Assembly (NCBI GenBank): GCA_027186245.1
Contig: CP114492.1
Coordinates: 5,220,501 to 5,284,500 of the forward strand
Source of the DNA: Coriaria nepalensis
Taxonomy: Eukaryota; Streptophyta; Magnoliopsida; Cucurbitales; Coriariaceae
DNA length: 64,000 nucleotides
Direction of reading: 5' to 3'
The notes under the pieces are model-generated. The model had not been told where the DNA came from. It saw only the letters and a list, made by a program, of their open reading frames with translations, and made no database searches. Shown here piece by piece: positions 1-11,207 of the stretch. The translations under genes were made by a program, and so were the position numbers. Each line of letters opens with the position of its first letter. Position 1 is the first letter of the stretch.

Positions 1-590
1 GAGAATCTCTAGAGAAGGTTGATTTGAGAACTAAAGTACCTCATTACAACCGGACCATACTTTATGCATTCAGTCAGCTTATCATCGATGTTTTATGTAT
101 AGTCGAAGCCAAATTCAGCTTGGATCAGCTAAGAGAGTTTTCAGTATCTCAAGGTGCAACAGATTTGGGGATTGGGTAGGGTCAATAGATAATCTCAAAA
201 GTACAATTGGGTCCTACTTCTTACTTAACTCAGGTGTGTTCTATTGCAGCTCAAAGAAGCAAATAATAGTTGACCAATCCACAACAGAAGTGTTGTACAT
301 GGCAGCTGCATACAGCAACTAACGAAGCCACTTGGCTTAGAAATATCCTAAGTGATATTGGATTTCTCAAAATTACTCCTAGATTCATCTATTTTGGCAG
401 CAAATTGACGATATTACTCCTAGATTCATCTATTTGACTGCAAATTGACGATAGCAAAGACATTCAAGTAAAGTTTCATGCCACTAGAGAAATGATTAAG
501 GAAGGTGAAATCAAGCTCATCCTCTGCTCCTCAAAGAATAAAATGCAAACACATTCATTATCCACATTTAATTTGAGATTGTAAAGACGT
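1..590 (+). pseudogene. Ty1/copia RNase H remnant
   Basis: A decayed copia RNase H domain. A readable stretch at 95-320 carries the family pattern of a D/W-x-GS-D-x-KST core (GDWVGSIDNLKST), then SSKKQ and STTE. After a stop the similarity resumes at about 450-545 with KDIQVKFHATREMIKEGEI, matching the usual KHIDVRFHFIRE segment near the end of copia polyproteins. Stops and frame changes break it. No LTR or polypurine tract is seen here. It lies beyond the last visible exon of the minus-strand OSC, so it may sit in a further OSC intron or mark a truncation of that gene. Confidence 0.75.
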
Positions 591-880
591 GTGCGAAGCT
601 AAATTATTAGTGGTATTAGAAGCTATGAGCATTGTGGTCTCTCGTGTGGATATGAAGCAGGGAAGAATTATGGTGGAAAGTGATAATTATAAATCAGTAT
701 TGCTATGGTTCAATGAAGAGATGACTTGTGGTTATGTCATTTTGAGATGAATATCCTTGTATGTGTGTTAACGAGAAGGGGAAAAAAGTGTTGAGTTAGC
801 AGTATAGTATAAGTGGGATGTTTGGTTGGATAATCTCCATTGTAAGCATCTTCCAGAACGCGATGCTTTCTTTCCTAGGT
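587..880 (+). pseudogene. Non-LTR-type RNase H (RVT_3-like) remnant
   Basis: An open stretch at about 590-750 reads CEAKLLVVLEAMSIVV, then a VESDNYKSVLLWF core. This is the E...A / V-x-SD pattern of the plant RNase H-like domain found in LINEs and in domesticated RVT_3 genes. A stop follows at about 748, and the tail at 815-885 (LDNLHCKHLPERDAFF) looks like the same protein continued. There is no start codon or complete frame, so it is a fragment. Which element it came from is not determined. Confidence 0.5.
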
Positions 881-996
881 TTTTCCTAGTAATTATGATT
901 ATTTTTTAATAAATAAGGATAAATTAGGTAGTATTATGTATATATGATCATGAAGAAATTAAATATGTCGCAGTATGAATCAAAATCTAAAATGAC

Positions 997-3900
997 CTGC
1001 ATCTTCATTCCATCTTCCGCCATCCACAAGTAATCTGGAATTCTTGCAAGATGCTTCTTAATATAGTCGCTATTGGAATCTTCCACCCAGCAAGCCAACA
1101 TACATAAAGGCTGTTGAATTGATGAAACCAGATTCATATGTAAAGTTAGAACTAGTATCATACTGCCATTCATGGATACAAAAATCAAAAGTAATCTAAT
1201 ATGCAACAAACAAAATTATACGTATACCTTTTCCACACATCCAATATCTATGTAGCGACTATTTTCATCTTCATAATGAATATGCCCCATCGTTTTGTTT
1301 AGAGCTCTTTCTCTTATTAGCTTGTTAAAGGGCCAACGAGTCATAAGAGGTTCACTCACCATATACAGCGTATCCCAAAGTAGATCTTGTACCACAGGAT
1401 GCGGGAAGTAGAGGTCCTCCTGCATGATACATACATTTCTTATTTTGGTAATAATTTCTACTATAACTTATTTTATTTTATTAATTAGCTATTTATGTAG
1501 AACTAAGAATCTAGCATTTGTTAATATCCTTATTATTTGTAGTATAGTTAATTTATTTTATCGAAAAACATCACAAAATTGAAAACCCACTTCTCAAATA
1601 ATATCTACAATGAAATGTCACTCTAACTTATTGACCAGTTACCACTAAATGATATTCTCTTGAAAGAAGTCTGAAGATTCTTCTCCTATCAAATGAGCAT
1701 TTTATCTACCCCAAGGTCAAACCTAAAAGTCTTATAAGTTGTGGCAATTTGTAAAACTTTGGAGTGACATATCTTTTATATACATTAGGTTACCAAAACT
1801 TCTGTGAATATATTCCCAACATAAACAATTAAAAAATAATTGCAAAATAATCTCCTACTATTGACAATCGAGGTAATATAATGCGGCTTGTTCTACCTAA
1901 CTAGCATTCCAGTCGGTATCAATTTTATCGACAGTGAAATTGATGAAGAAACTAAAGTTCAACAATTGAAAATTTATAGGAGGAAAACTTATTTATGAAA
2001 ATGTAGATGAAATTTTCAAAACTGAAAAAGTAAAGAATTATTTTGCACTTGCGGATTTTTTTTTTTTTTTTTTTTTGAAATTCAGGGAATTTTTCCACGC
2101 GCTTTCGGCGATGGGTTGCAAGCCCCATGAGGAACGGTTGGACTCACAACATTATAAAGTAAGTCTAGAGTATAATCACAAATATTGTGTAACGGACTTG
2201 AATCCGAACTAAATTCAAAGAGTCACACTGCCCAACCGTTTGGGCAACCCCTAGGAATCGCACTAGAGCATATTGTTAGAGAACTTAATCACTTAAGTTA
2301 GTAAGTACTACTTTAGCACACATATGACGCGCTTTCTTCCAATTAATCTTGTCATAAGGTTCCGTATGGAGTTCTTCTCGGAGTTTCAAAATGAGAGTCG
2401 ACAACGGGGCTTGAAACCGTTTCCCATACAAATAAGACATGGGCATGTATGTAACTCTTGTGTAGCACAACATGTTTGCTGCATTTAGAATAAGTCAGAT
2501 ATGATTAGAAGTACTGAAATTAATAAATTAGATAATTGTAGAAAAGTTGCACAAACTAATTAGATGTTACTGACATGGATGCATCGGTACAAAAGTAGGT
2601 AACATCCAATACTCAGGGGGCATTGGGTTGCTTCCAGACCAATCGAACAGATTAAGTATCTGCAATTACAAACACATACAAATACTAATTGTAATAATAA
2701 ATGTATATATATATATACACACACATGATTTATACAATACAAATATAGGAGGGATACGTACGGAAAGCCAGGTCTTTCCCCAAGAAAGAATGGAAGTAAC
2801 ACCACCATGCTGACGAATCCAGTTTCTCCCTCTAGAGACGGCGTGATTTTGACCACCGTGTGGCTCTTCTCCAAGTAAACGCATAGAAATGTAGTTGAAT
2901 GTTGTGCAAAACATGTTACTATGACCCCCTACGTGTAAACCCCATCCACCATCTTCATTCTGCATTCGTATATTAAGATTTTACTTTGAGAAATAAACAT
3001 ATATTAAGATTTTAATACTTCAAAAACAATGAAAATGCTAATACAATATAAGCATTACCTGGTGATTGTATATGTAGCGCAAAATTTCTTTCTTATGCTC
3101 AGGACTGAATACAGTATCTAAGAAACCCATTATGTACAGACATGCGATCTGCATATTTAATCAAATTGTTCAAATTATGTAAAGTATCACTTATAGTCTA
3201 TGTAAAATATCATGACAAATTATGAGCAACAGCATGTCTAATTGTATATACTATTATTGAATACTAAATTTAATATTCCAAGTAGTTTAAACTCTAGCAA
3301 ACAAATATAGCATAAAGTCACGTAAATATTTAATGATTCAAATTAGTACATAATTACATTAGAGTTAGGAAATTTGGTTTTATGATTATGAGTTGTCAAA
3401 TCTTAAAAGTTATTGCTTTAGCCCTCAATAAATATTATTGAAGGAATAATTTTTGAAGTTATCAATACATAGTTCATAATTAAAAATCTAGAACCAAATA
3501 CATATATCAGTCCCTTTTTCTTTTTCCTCGTCACAATTGTCGATACATGTTTCATTATTAGACATCTCGAACTAAATAAAATACAATTTTTTTATTAAAC
3601 TGCACATAATTTTTTAATGATTTAAATTAATACATAATTGCATTAGGGTTTCCAAATATAGACGTTTAAGGTTTAGAAATTTGGGTTTTATGTTTATGAG
3701 TAGTCAAATCTTAGAAGTTAATGCTAGCCTTCCGTAAATATTATTTACGGGATTAATTTTTGGATATATTAACATAATTAAATAGTTATATTGTATTAAT
3801 TAGTAATTAATTATTTTATTATAAGAATTGATTAATTAATATATTGTAATAATGTTCTAGAAATGTCAAATTTATTACTAAAGTTAATAGGCAAATTTTT

Positions 3901-6900
3901 CATTTTAGAAATTAGATTATTCAGTAATTAATTAAAAATTAATTAAAAGCTAAAATCGGGTCAATGAAATTTTTTGTTATTATATAAATTAATTCCTAAT
4001 TATCTGTTTAGATCATGGAGGAACCACTTCGATGATAAGATAGGATAAGAAAATCCTCACTATAAAAATGAACTTTAGGGGTTCAGCTCTATGCAACAAA
4101 AAATAAGAGAGAGGGGCCGAAAATTTATGTATTGAACTTCTTCCTCTAGTTGAAGCTTAGACAATTTATGTATTGAACGTCGTAAACTAAAAAATAACTT
4201 TAGTTAGAAAATTTATGCAAATTAAGGTTAGAGGACGAACACGTAAGGGACTTCGTAGCTCTTCACTATCTACTGATGGGGTTATTCATGTGGCTCAAAG
4301 AAATCAAAGAAGAAGGATCTTATTCGATTCTATAATAAAAATTACGCAAACAGAAGTTGTAAGTATCCCTACTTATGTAGTAGTTTCCCACTCTTAACTA
4401 TGATTTGTTGTTTTGAACTAGTGTAACTGTATCTTGGTAAGCATCTTATTATAAGATCCAATTATAATTTTAAACTATCACATGTTGAACTAGTTTACAC
4501 TTTCACAACTAGGAATGTGTTTTGCTGTTTGTAACGATTGATAACTTGAAATTGATTTCTGAGCAAATTAAATTGGTACCAACCAATTTTAGGGAGTGGT
4601 AAAGAAATTTGAAAATTATTCTTAGATATGAACATTTGGCTAATGTGTTGCATCAACAAGTCATGCAAATCCCAAATAAGGGATTTAGTGCCGAAATCAT
4701 GGATGCATGTCATAAGTGGATGGGGCGAGATAACGAGGTGTAATATATCATACTTGCATTGATGAGCAATAAACTTTAGAAGCAATATAAGAAATTATAT
4801 GTCGTTGAGATTATCGCTAATCTTAAAATTGTTTACGGTGAGGATACACGCAACTAAAGTTTTGAGATTTCTAAGCCATTATTTCACATGAAGATGGATT
4901 AGGGCCCCTTTGTTAGTGAAGTTGTGCTAAAAATGATTGCCTATATTGAACATCTAGAAAATATTAACCTACTAATAGATTCGAAGTTATTGAATGGCTA
5001 AATTAGACTTACCCTTCTCAAACTACAACCCTCTTTGATAGATTCCATTAAACTACTACACTTCATAAAGACTCTTTAAACTATGCAAAAGTTAGACTTT
5101 ATTCTCCTCACATGTCTCTTAAGCTTTTTAAATTCAGGCTAATCATTATTTATATTCTTAGCCCTAAATTTTATTCTTTTACTCTTTAACCTACTTCATT
5201 AGATGAAATTATTTTTTCATCAATCCACCCCTTGATCACAACTTTACCAAGCTCTCTACCGCTGCCATATTTGATCACTATTGCTGGAAATAACTTTTAT
5301 TTTTTATTTGTATACCCTTGACTTTTATTTTTACTTTTCCAATCTTACTTTTCATTATTTTTCATTTATTTACTCCTAAAAAAACCTCCTTGACCTTCTC
5401 CTGCCCCCATTTCCATTCTTTACTACCGGAAAATAACTCTTTGTTTCTTTAAAAAAAAAAGGGTTCTAGATGATTTAACTAGAACACGAGATAAATGTCT
5501 TTCGACCGTGAAGGGTGGCAGTGGTAGGTGATGATGGTAATGAAGGAAGATGGAAGACGTTGTTTGAAAGGTGAATAAATAAAAAATAACTAAAATAAGA
5601 TTAAAAATATAAAAATAAAAATTAAAGTATAAAAATAGGTTAAAATTATAATTATAAATTATTTATGTTGACGATGATCAAAGGCCCCGGTACTGAAAGG
5701 GTTGGCGCAGGAGGTGGTGAATGGGTGGAGTAATAAAAAAATTGATTTAAAAATAATAAAGTGGGTTCAAAGTGATAATAAATTTTTGGGGTTGAAAAAA
5801 TTTTAAAAGATTGTAAGAGACACGTGAGAGGTCTTAATGAAGAATAGTACTTTTGAGTTATCTGACTTTTGAGTACTTGAAATGAGGTCTTGATGAAGAA
5901 TAGTATTTTAAGAGAGGTCTATCAAACATGGTGGTAATTCGAAAGGGCTAAGCCTAATTTGGCCTTAATTAATAATTTCATCGAATAAGCACTTCCTAAT
6001 TCATTTAATTTGTTTGTGTTAAACTTCAATATGAATAAGATGGGACCTGTGTTTTGTGATTTTCATATATAAGATGCTACAAACAGTCCAAAATTTCATC
6101 ATGAAAGAAAAGCATAAGTTGCTAATGGGAACCTCTTCTAGTACTAAGAAGGAAAATATCAAATTTAAAACCAAGAGGGTCCCTAAAGCAAAGAAGACTA
6201 ATAGAAAGGACAAGAATATTCATGATGATGAATCATGATGATGAATTAGAAGAGGAATCATAAAGTCTATCTTATAATTATGAAAAAACATGATGATGCT
6301 CCTTCAAGAATATTCATGATTGATATTAATATTTTTTGTAATGATTATTTATCAACTTGGTATTAGATACAATATGGGGGCTCATATTTTTAACAATGCG
6401 TACAATCTAAGAAGTTGTTGAGTCTTAAAGATGGGAGAAGTCAACTTACAGGTAGAAATGGAGCAAAAATTATTGCTTTAGTTATATAAACTTATATTTT
6501 GTCTTTACCTTCGAGAATTAAATTTAAGAATTATTATTATGCACCAATTGTGATTAGGAATATTATTTCTATATCAAGATTAGATTAACAGGGATTCATT
6601 CTCCATCTAGGACAATAATTTTAGCATTCTTTTAAATGATTAATTTTATGAAACTTGTTTCTTAAATAATTGTGTATATTTAAATTTAAGTAACACTACT
6701 TCTTATCTCAATATTAAATAAGTTAAGAAAAGAAAGTTTGATTCAAATCAAACTTACTTATGACGTTGTTGGTTGGGTCATGCTAATGAAACTAAAATAC
6801 ACAAGTTGTATAAAGATATATATATATTAGATCCATTTAATTTAGAATAATAGATATTATATCTATTTGATTTAGAGTAATGCTGATTTTTTAAACCTAG

Positions 6901-7884
6901 TTTATTAAGCAAGATGATTAAATATCTATTTATAGAACTTAAGTACGAATAATAAAAATCATAGACCTTAAGTATAAGTTTGAATTCTGTATCCTTGAAA
7001 CTTAGATATTTTTAGTCTTAATAGAATAATGTCAAGGAACCTTGACAATACATGGCTAATTCTAGTGAACCTTCATAGCCTTCAGCTTTTATATATACTC
7101 TTATTTTTAGTCTTGTGTGATGGCCGGATCAAGATAATTAATTGTTTTTATTTTTCTCAATAAGATCGAAATAAAATTATAATAATGAATTATTAATTTA
7201 TATATATCTTTCATGATCTCTCAAATATTTTCTTTAATGTTATTGTATGGACAATAGTAATTAATCTTGATTGATCTCTGAATCATCCAAGTCCGAAGTT
7301 GGTAATAATAAAAGAACTAAGGATGGTAGTACTTACCAATGGACAGAGGTAAAACAATGGACCTGAAGTTTCACTTGGCCAGTGACCATCACTTGCTTGT
7401 AATGCTGACAAGAAGTGAGCAGACCTCCTCACCGCATCCGACGCCATTTCGTAAGTTATTTCTTCTCCCTCCCCAACTTTCACGGATGGAATTGTTTGTT
7501 TGAAGTTCTTCTCACGTAGAAACTTTATCAAGAAATTATTAATTATGACATGATCAAGCGAACGATTTTAATGATTTATATATAGGAGAAATTCCGTCTG
7601 ATATTGAAACTATTCGTTGTGAATACGCTAGTTCAGTATTACTGCTAGGAAGCCAATATATCTTTATATATATATGTACATACCTGCATCCGCCAGAGAA
7701 GATCAGCAGAGGGGAAATGGCGATGGCGGTTTTCGGTAAAATGAAAGCGAGCTTCTTCAACCTCAGCTCGTTCTTGGGCAGAGCCAGCATTTTGGTGGAA
7801 CTCCCATATCTGTCTTCCTACGAAGTTGTTCATGCTGTAGATATATGGGTCATTTCCTCCCTCCCCTACTTTAAGCCTCCACAT
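997..7884 (-). CDS. Oxidosqualene cyclase (triterpene synthase), 5' half
   Basis: Cyclises 2,3-oxidosqualene to a triterpene alcohol at the ER membrane. Eight exons join in frame with GT-AG sites: 7884-7684, 7522-7337, 3148-3059, 2959-2762, 2659-2575, 2478-2312, 1419-1228, 1110-997. That gives 411 codons without a stop, of about 760 expected. The start is the Met of [10 protein letters not shown], the canonical OSC N-terminus, not the in-frame Met ten codons upstream. Visible motifs are QW repeats at residues 109-115 and 159-165, PMPPE and [12 protein letters not shown], and the family [13 protein letters not shown] and DYLWMAEDG segments. TMFCT-like wording (NMFCT) and MLCYTR at 256-261 place it in the triterpene clade rather than cycloartenol synthase. 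The catalytic DCTAE and C-terminal half would lie left of the window, so function cannot be judged. Intron 2 (4.2 kb) is full of transposons. Whether it is intact or 3'-truncated is open. Confidence 0.9.
2056..2253 (-). mobile_element. tRNA-derived SINE in OSC intron 6
   Basis: Read on the minus strand, this roughly 198-bp unit starts with a tRNA-like head. An A-box-like TTGCCCAAACGG lies at 2247-2236. A B box, GATTCAAGTCC, at 2204-2194 matches 10 of 11 positions of GGTTCRANNCC. Box spacing of about 32 bp is normal for an internal Pol III promoter. It ends in a 21-nt A tail (T run 2056-2076). It shares orientation with the OSC and sits between exons 6 and 7. A clean target-site duplication is not obvious; flanking gcact words are only suggestive. 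Confidence 0.8.
3311..3772. repeat. Imperfect direct duplication in OSC intron 2
   Basis: Two diverged copies of roughly 155-170 bp, at about 3311-3466 and 3603-3772. They share the word order taatgatt.aaatta.tacataatt, then cattag, gaaattt.gg.tttatg, gt.gtcaaatctta and gaattaattttt-like ends. The second copy contains the palindrome CGTAAATATTATTTACG. The intervening DNA also looks related. There is no coding potential; the DNA is probably degenerate LTR or a MITE. Confidence 0.5.
4050..6830 (+). pseudogene. Ty1/copia leader-gag-protease-integrase remnant in OSC intron 2
   Basis: A copia element lies antisense to the OSC. A TATA-like tataaaaatg at about 4061 and untranslated leader precede decayed gag. 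At 4600-4770 the copia gag words [23 protein letters not shown] and YIILALMSN can be read through stops. After an interruption (see 4996-5964) gag resumes with [12 protein letters not shown] and a lysine-rich stretch at 6100-6230. Protease- and integrase-proximal text follows: ICND at about 6330, LPSRIK at about 6510, [10 protein letters not shown] at 6560-6600. It is closely related to the copia copy at 33260-34490. No full LTR pair is visible and many stops are present. Confidence 0.75.
4996..5964. mobile_element. 969-bp long-TIR, Mutator-like non-autonomous element
   Basis: The ends are imperfect inverted repeats of about 130-150 bp. The left starts ggctaaattagacttaccc and the complement of the right end starts ggccaaattaggcttagccc. 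Both then carry tttgatagat/tttgatagac, then tcttcat/ttcata.agac words, then cacgtgtctctta/cacatgtctctta. It is flanked by 9-bp near-duplicates, ttattgaat (4987-4995) and ttaattaat (5965-5973), which suits a Mutator-superfamily insertion. The host copia gag reads through once the insert is removed. The interior is AT-rich with no transposase. Confidence 0.8.
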
Positions 7885-8110
7885 AATGAATCTACACATT
7901 TGATAAATGCACAAAGGACGGCATATATTTATTATTGATTCCGCCTCTTCCTAGGTAAGTTTATTTTTGTATGTAGTCCTTAAATTGTAATGACGAACAA
8001 CATTTATACTTATAAACATACCTAGTTGATCGAAGAGAGTCAGCTGTATGTAGGAAAAGAAGTCAGCAGAGCCTAGTTCTTTTGCAGTCTCTAAGTCGAG
8101 TCTGATCGAT

Positions 8111-8118
8111 TTTTATAG
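8111..8118 (-). promoter_or_regulatory. Candidate OSC TATA box
   Basis: The minus strand reads CTATAAAA, about 225 bp upstream of the OSC start codon. A start site would fall near 8080-8090. A possible 5'-UTR intron (donor actag|gtatgt at 8021-8020, acceptor acctag at 7952-7951, 71 bp) lies between it and the ATG. The intron is inferred from splice-like sequence only. Confidence 0.4.
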
Positions 8119-8119
8119 G

Positions 8120-9560
8120 CGAAAGCACCTGTCCATAAATTTCACTCGAGTATAAGTACTGTATTATTCCCCTTATGTGTTTCTTTTCATACGTAAGAGG
8201 GATCCTTTCAATTTTCTATTAGCTGCATGTGAAGGTGGACCCAAATATTAGGTAGGTACTGTACTCTTACCCTCCTATACATCTTGAACTGTTTATTTGC
8301 GTGGTATTTGGGAATGGGAAATCTTACAAAAATTTCTTATTTAAGTATAATTCATGTAATTTTTTAATAATCTAATAAATGTAATCATACTACATTATAT
8401 ACCTTTCACCATCACATGGGCATGATTATGAATGTAGACATTCCATCCGCTAATTGATTATTCCCTGATCATTCACGAAGCAAATCACATTTAAAGTCTA
8501 ATCTAAAGACTTTGACATAATATTTTTTAAGAGATCAAGAAATATCCACCCAAAACCTACACGAATACGTGCAAGACATAATATTATATTACTCCAACAT
8601 CAACCCAATCAAATTACAGACGTATGCAGCAATATCAGAGACGTACGTTGATTGTGCAAGTTGAAAGTATTATTGTTAAACTTCCAAAAAAATAATTTAA
8701 ACGCTTAAGATGTTGACTTTCAGACTTTTTAAATTTATATATATACCCATTTTCTAATTAAAACAAAGTTACCGAATTTCAAGTTGTTTCCACTTCCTCG
8801 ACCTGATGATCAATAATAATAGATAGATATATATATATATATATATGTATGAGGCAGATTGATTCACCAGTAATATATGTATGAGGAAGATTGATTCACC
8901 AGTACTACAGTGAATGGAGAAGAAAGAATGAAGCGACAGTAAGTATAGCAGTATAGGTTTTCAAACCCAGTCTCGCGGGACCCTTATGCATATATATATG
9001 CTGCAGTCTGTATTGGTAAAGACTAGAGATATAGCGAAGTAGTGGTTACCTTCACGTCATGTCAGACATGAATGCCAAAGAGATCAAACTTCCTTGCTTC
9101 ATCCATAATTTTTATTTTTATATTTCTATATTTTTTATTTTTAATCAACGCTGTTCCCTCAATTAGTAGGAAAAAAAAAGTGCAGAAAAAACTTTCCTAA
9201 AAATAAGTAAATAAATAAAGCTAACCTACAAAGAAGGGGACAAATAAAACTAAAACCTCCAAACGAAAAAAAAAAACTGGTAATTTAAATGAAAGTATCC
9301 GAAACTTAACATATCATCAAAAAGTTTCAAGTTTAATAAATTTTGGAAGAAAAAAATAGATAATAATAATAAATTTATATCAGATTTATTTAAGACTTCA
9401 ATATTTACTAAAAAATAAGTTACTTGAATGATTTATCCAAAAATATATTAGAGTTATTGAGTATTAGACGAAATATATTTCCAAATACGAATAATCACAT
9501 TGGAGGGACTTTGAATATACCTGCAACAACCATTTGTACCAGACATGGTGAATAATATTC
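8120..9560. other. OSC upstream intergenic DNA
   Basis: AT-rich, with no gene recognised. It contains an AT run near 8826-8846. Next to it is a two-copy 30-bp direct repeat (8843-8872 and 8875-8904, one mismatch, sharing gattgattcaccagta). This distal promoter region of the OSC shows no regulatory site I can name with confidence. Confidence 0.5.
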
Positions 9561-10178
9561 AATTAAAACTTTTTGAAAGTCCTCACGTGACAAATTTTGC
9601 AACACCTAAGATGAGATTGAGCTTCGGCTTGCATACTAATAGTAGAAACCCAAAACATGAGTTTGAATAAAAATTTTGTAGTGATTTCTAAAAATGATGC
9701 CCGCCGTGAGATACTTGGGTTCCCTTTGTTCGTTCCATCAACATTTTCCTTGATTCTTAAAAGAAGAGGGAGTGTCCATTTTAGCACTCTACAGCTCATG
9801 GTGGGAGTGTAAGTGTAGCATTTAGAATCTGCAAATAAATATTCTCTTTGGATGGAAAGGATACCGCTTTGGAAGTTCTCAAACTTGCACCCGACAAAAA
9901 AATAATATCATCAATGGAATGCTTAATATTAGGAGTTGCAGTGCCCCTCTCACTGGCTACATTATTTATTGAAATATCTTTGTGAAAATAATTATATGTA
10001 TATATATATTTTTTTTTTTTCCTTTTTTTAAAAAAATTAAATATAATAACACTTTCATTGTAATACAAAACTAGGTCCGGTGGATTACCGATGAATAAAA
10101 ATAATACTACTTTATTACAATACGAAAAATGGGCCTTGTGTAGTTACCGACTCGCTCATGTGCATGCTCCTGTCATGC
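9561..10178. other. Unrecognised region with two short minus-strand frames
   Basis: Minus-strand open frames of 78 and 90 codons abut near 9796-9799. Their translations show no domain I recognise and they lack a shared frame or splice signals. They could be a decayed exon of an unknown gene or chance. Poly-T/poly-A tracts at 10007-10040 interrupt the area. Confidence 0.3.
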
Positions 10179-10340
10179 CTTCTAATATCTATTTTCTATA
10201 GATGCATATCATATGCATGTCTTACATTATTATCTACAGATGCGTACCTCAAGCATGTCTTACACTATTATCTACAAATACATACTTCAGACACATCTTA
10301 CACTATTATCTATAGATACGTAACCCAGATACGTTTTATA
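10179..10340. repeat. 38-bp minisatellite, about four copies
   Basis: Units at 10221-10258, 10259-10296 and 10297-10334 are each exactly 38 bp. Each runs cttaca.tattatcta.a.at.c.ta through to a final .cat/.cgt. A 42-bp diverged copy precedes them (10179-10220) and a partial one follows. A 70-codon frame through it is a by-product of the period. Confidence 0.8.
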
Positions 10341-11207
10341 CTATTCTTTGAGAGGTCAGTAACCCAATAAAGCTTTTTACGTATACAAAGTATGAAAATA
10401 TATCAACTATAACTTTACAAAAAAAAATTATAATATAACCAGTAAGGGCGTTACCTGGCTAACTTGAAAACCTTTTTGGTAAAATACAGAACAATTTGAA
10501 CTTTTTCAAAACTTCATTTAAAACTATCTTGACAGTGATATTAAAAGAAACATAATACGTGGTGGTATATAAAATTTATGCACATATATATAAACACAGT
10601 AATATTTATAACATTGTTAATAAAACAAAGTACTTCTTTTAGAAGGTTCTCAAAATGCATTGATAGAAACTACTGACTTCCCCTTCTTTTGCTCACCTAC
10701 AACACGAGTAAGTATTGTGATCTAAGAAGCTCAGTAAGTAAAAATTTTATCTCACATGCACAAAATATATTCAAATACTTTATGAAATAACTCGTTTGAA
10801 TAGTTTTGCAAATTCTCAAAATCTTTCTATGTAAATGGGATGCTCTTTCAACTGCTATGAGCCCTAAGAATGTTGTCGTCGGCACTACTTGGATCTATGG
10901 TACTCTATGACCAAAATATCTGAGATCAGCGACTCTGCTCAATCCGCACTGATCAGCCAACACATTGCTATAATATTATGTTTATTTCATGTCAAACATC
11001 ACACTAATCACTTCAAAACCATAACATTTAACCTTGTTGTTTTTGCATAAAAATTGAAGGTGCATTCACTATTTTTGGAAAAGGTATATATTCAACTAAT
11101 ATAAACTCAATTATAACATGTTTTATAAAAATATAGCACCATGCAATCACCTCAATGTTCAGCATGCTATATTTTTGCTATGTTGCAACTATAGTTATAG
11201 GATCTGC
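10341..11207. other. No gene seen
   Basis: AT-rich intergenic sequence. The short frames lack codon structure or family resemblance, and I see no structured repeat. Confidence 0.4.

Noticed and set aside
2041..2270. Target-site duplication for the OSC intron SINE
   Set aside because: Only a short gcact word is shared by the flanks, too weak to claim.
2560..2965. Minus-strand open frames of 104 and 99 codons
   Set aside because: They run through OSC exons 4-5 into intron sequence. Only the spliced parts (2959-2762 and 2659-2575) are coding.
7645..7914. Upstream in-frame Met ten codons before the OSC start
   Set aside because: [10 protein letters not shown] is the conserved OSC N-terminus; the ten extra residues have no family counterpart.
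9563..10068. Adjacent minus-strand frames suggesting a two-part gene
   Set aside because: There is no recognisable domain and no shared frame or splice sites. I kept it only as unrecognised DNA.
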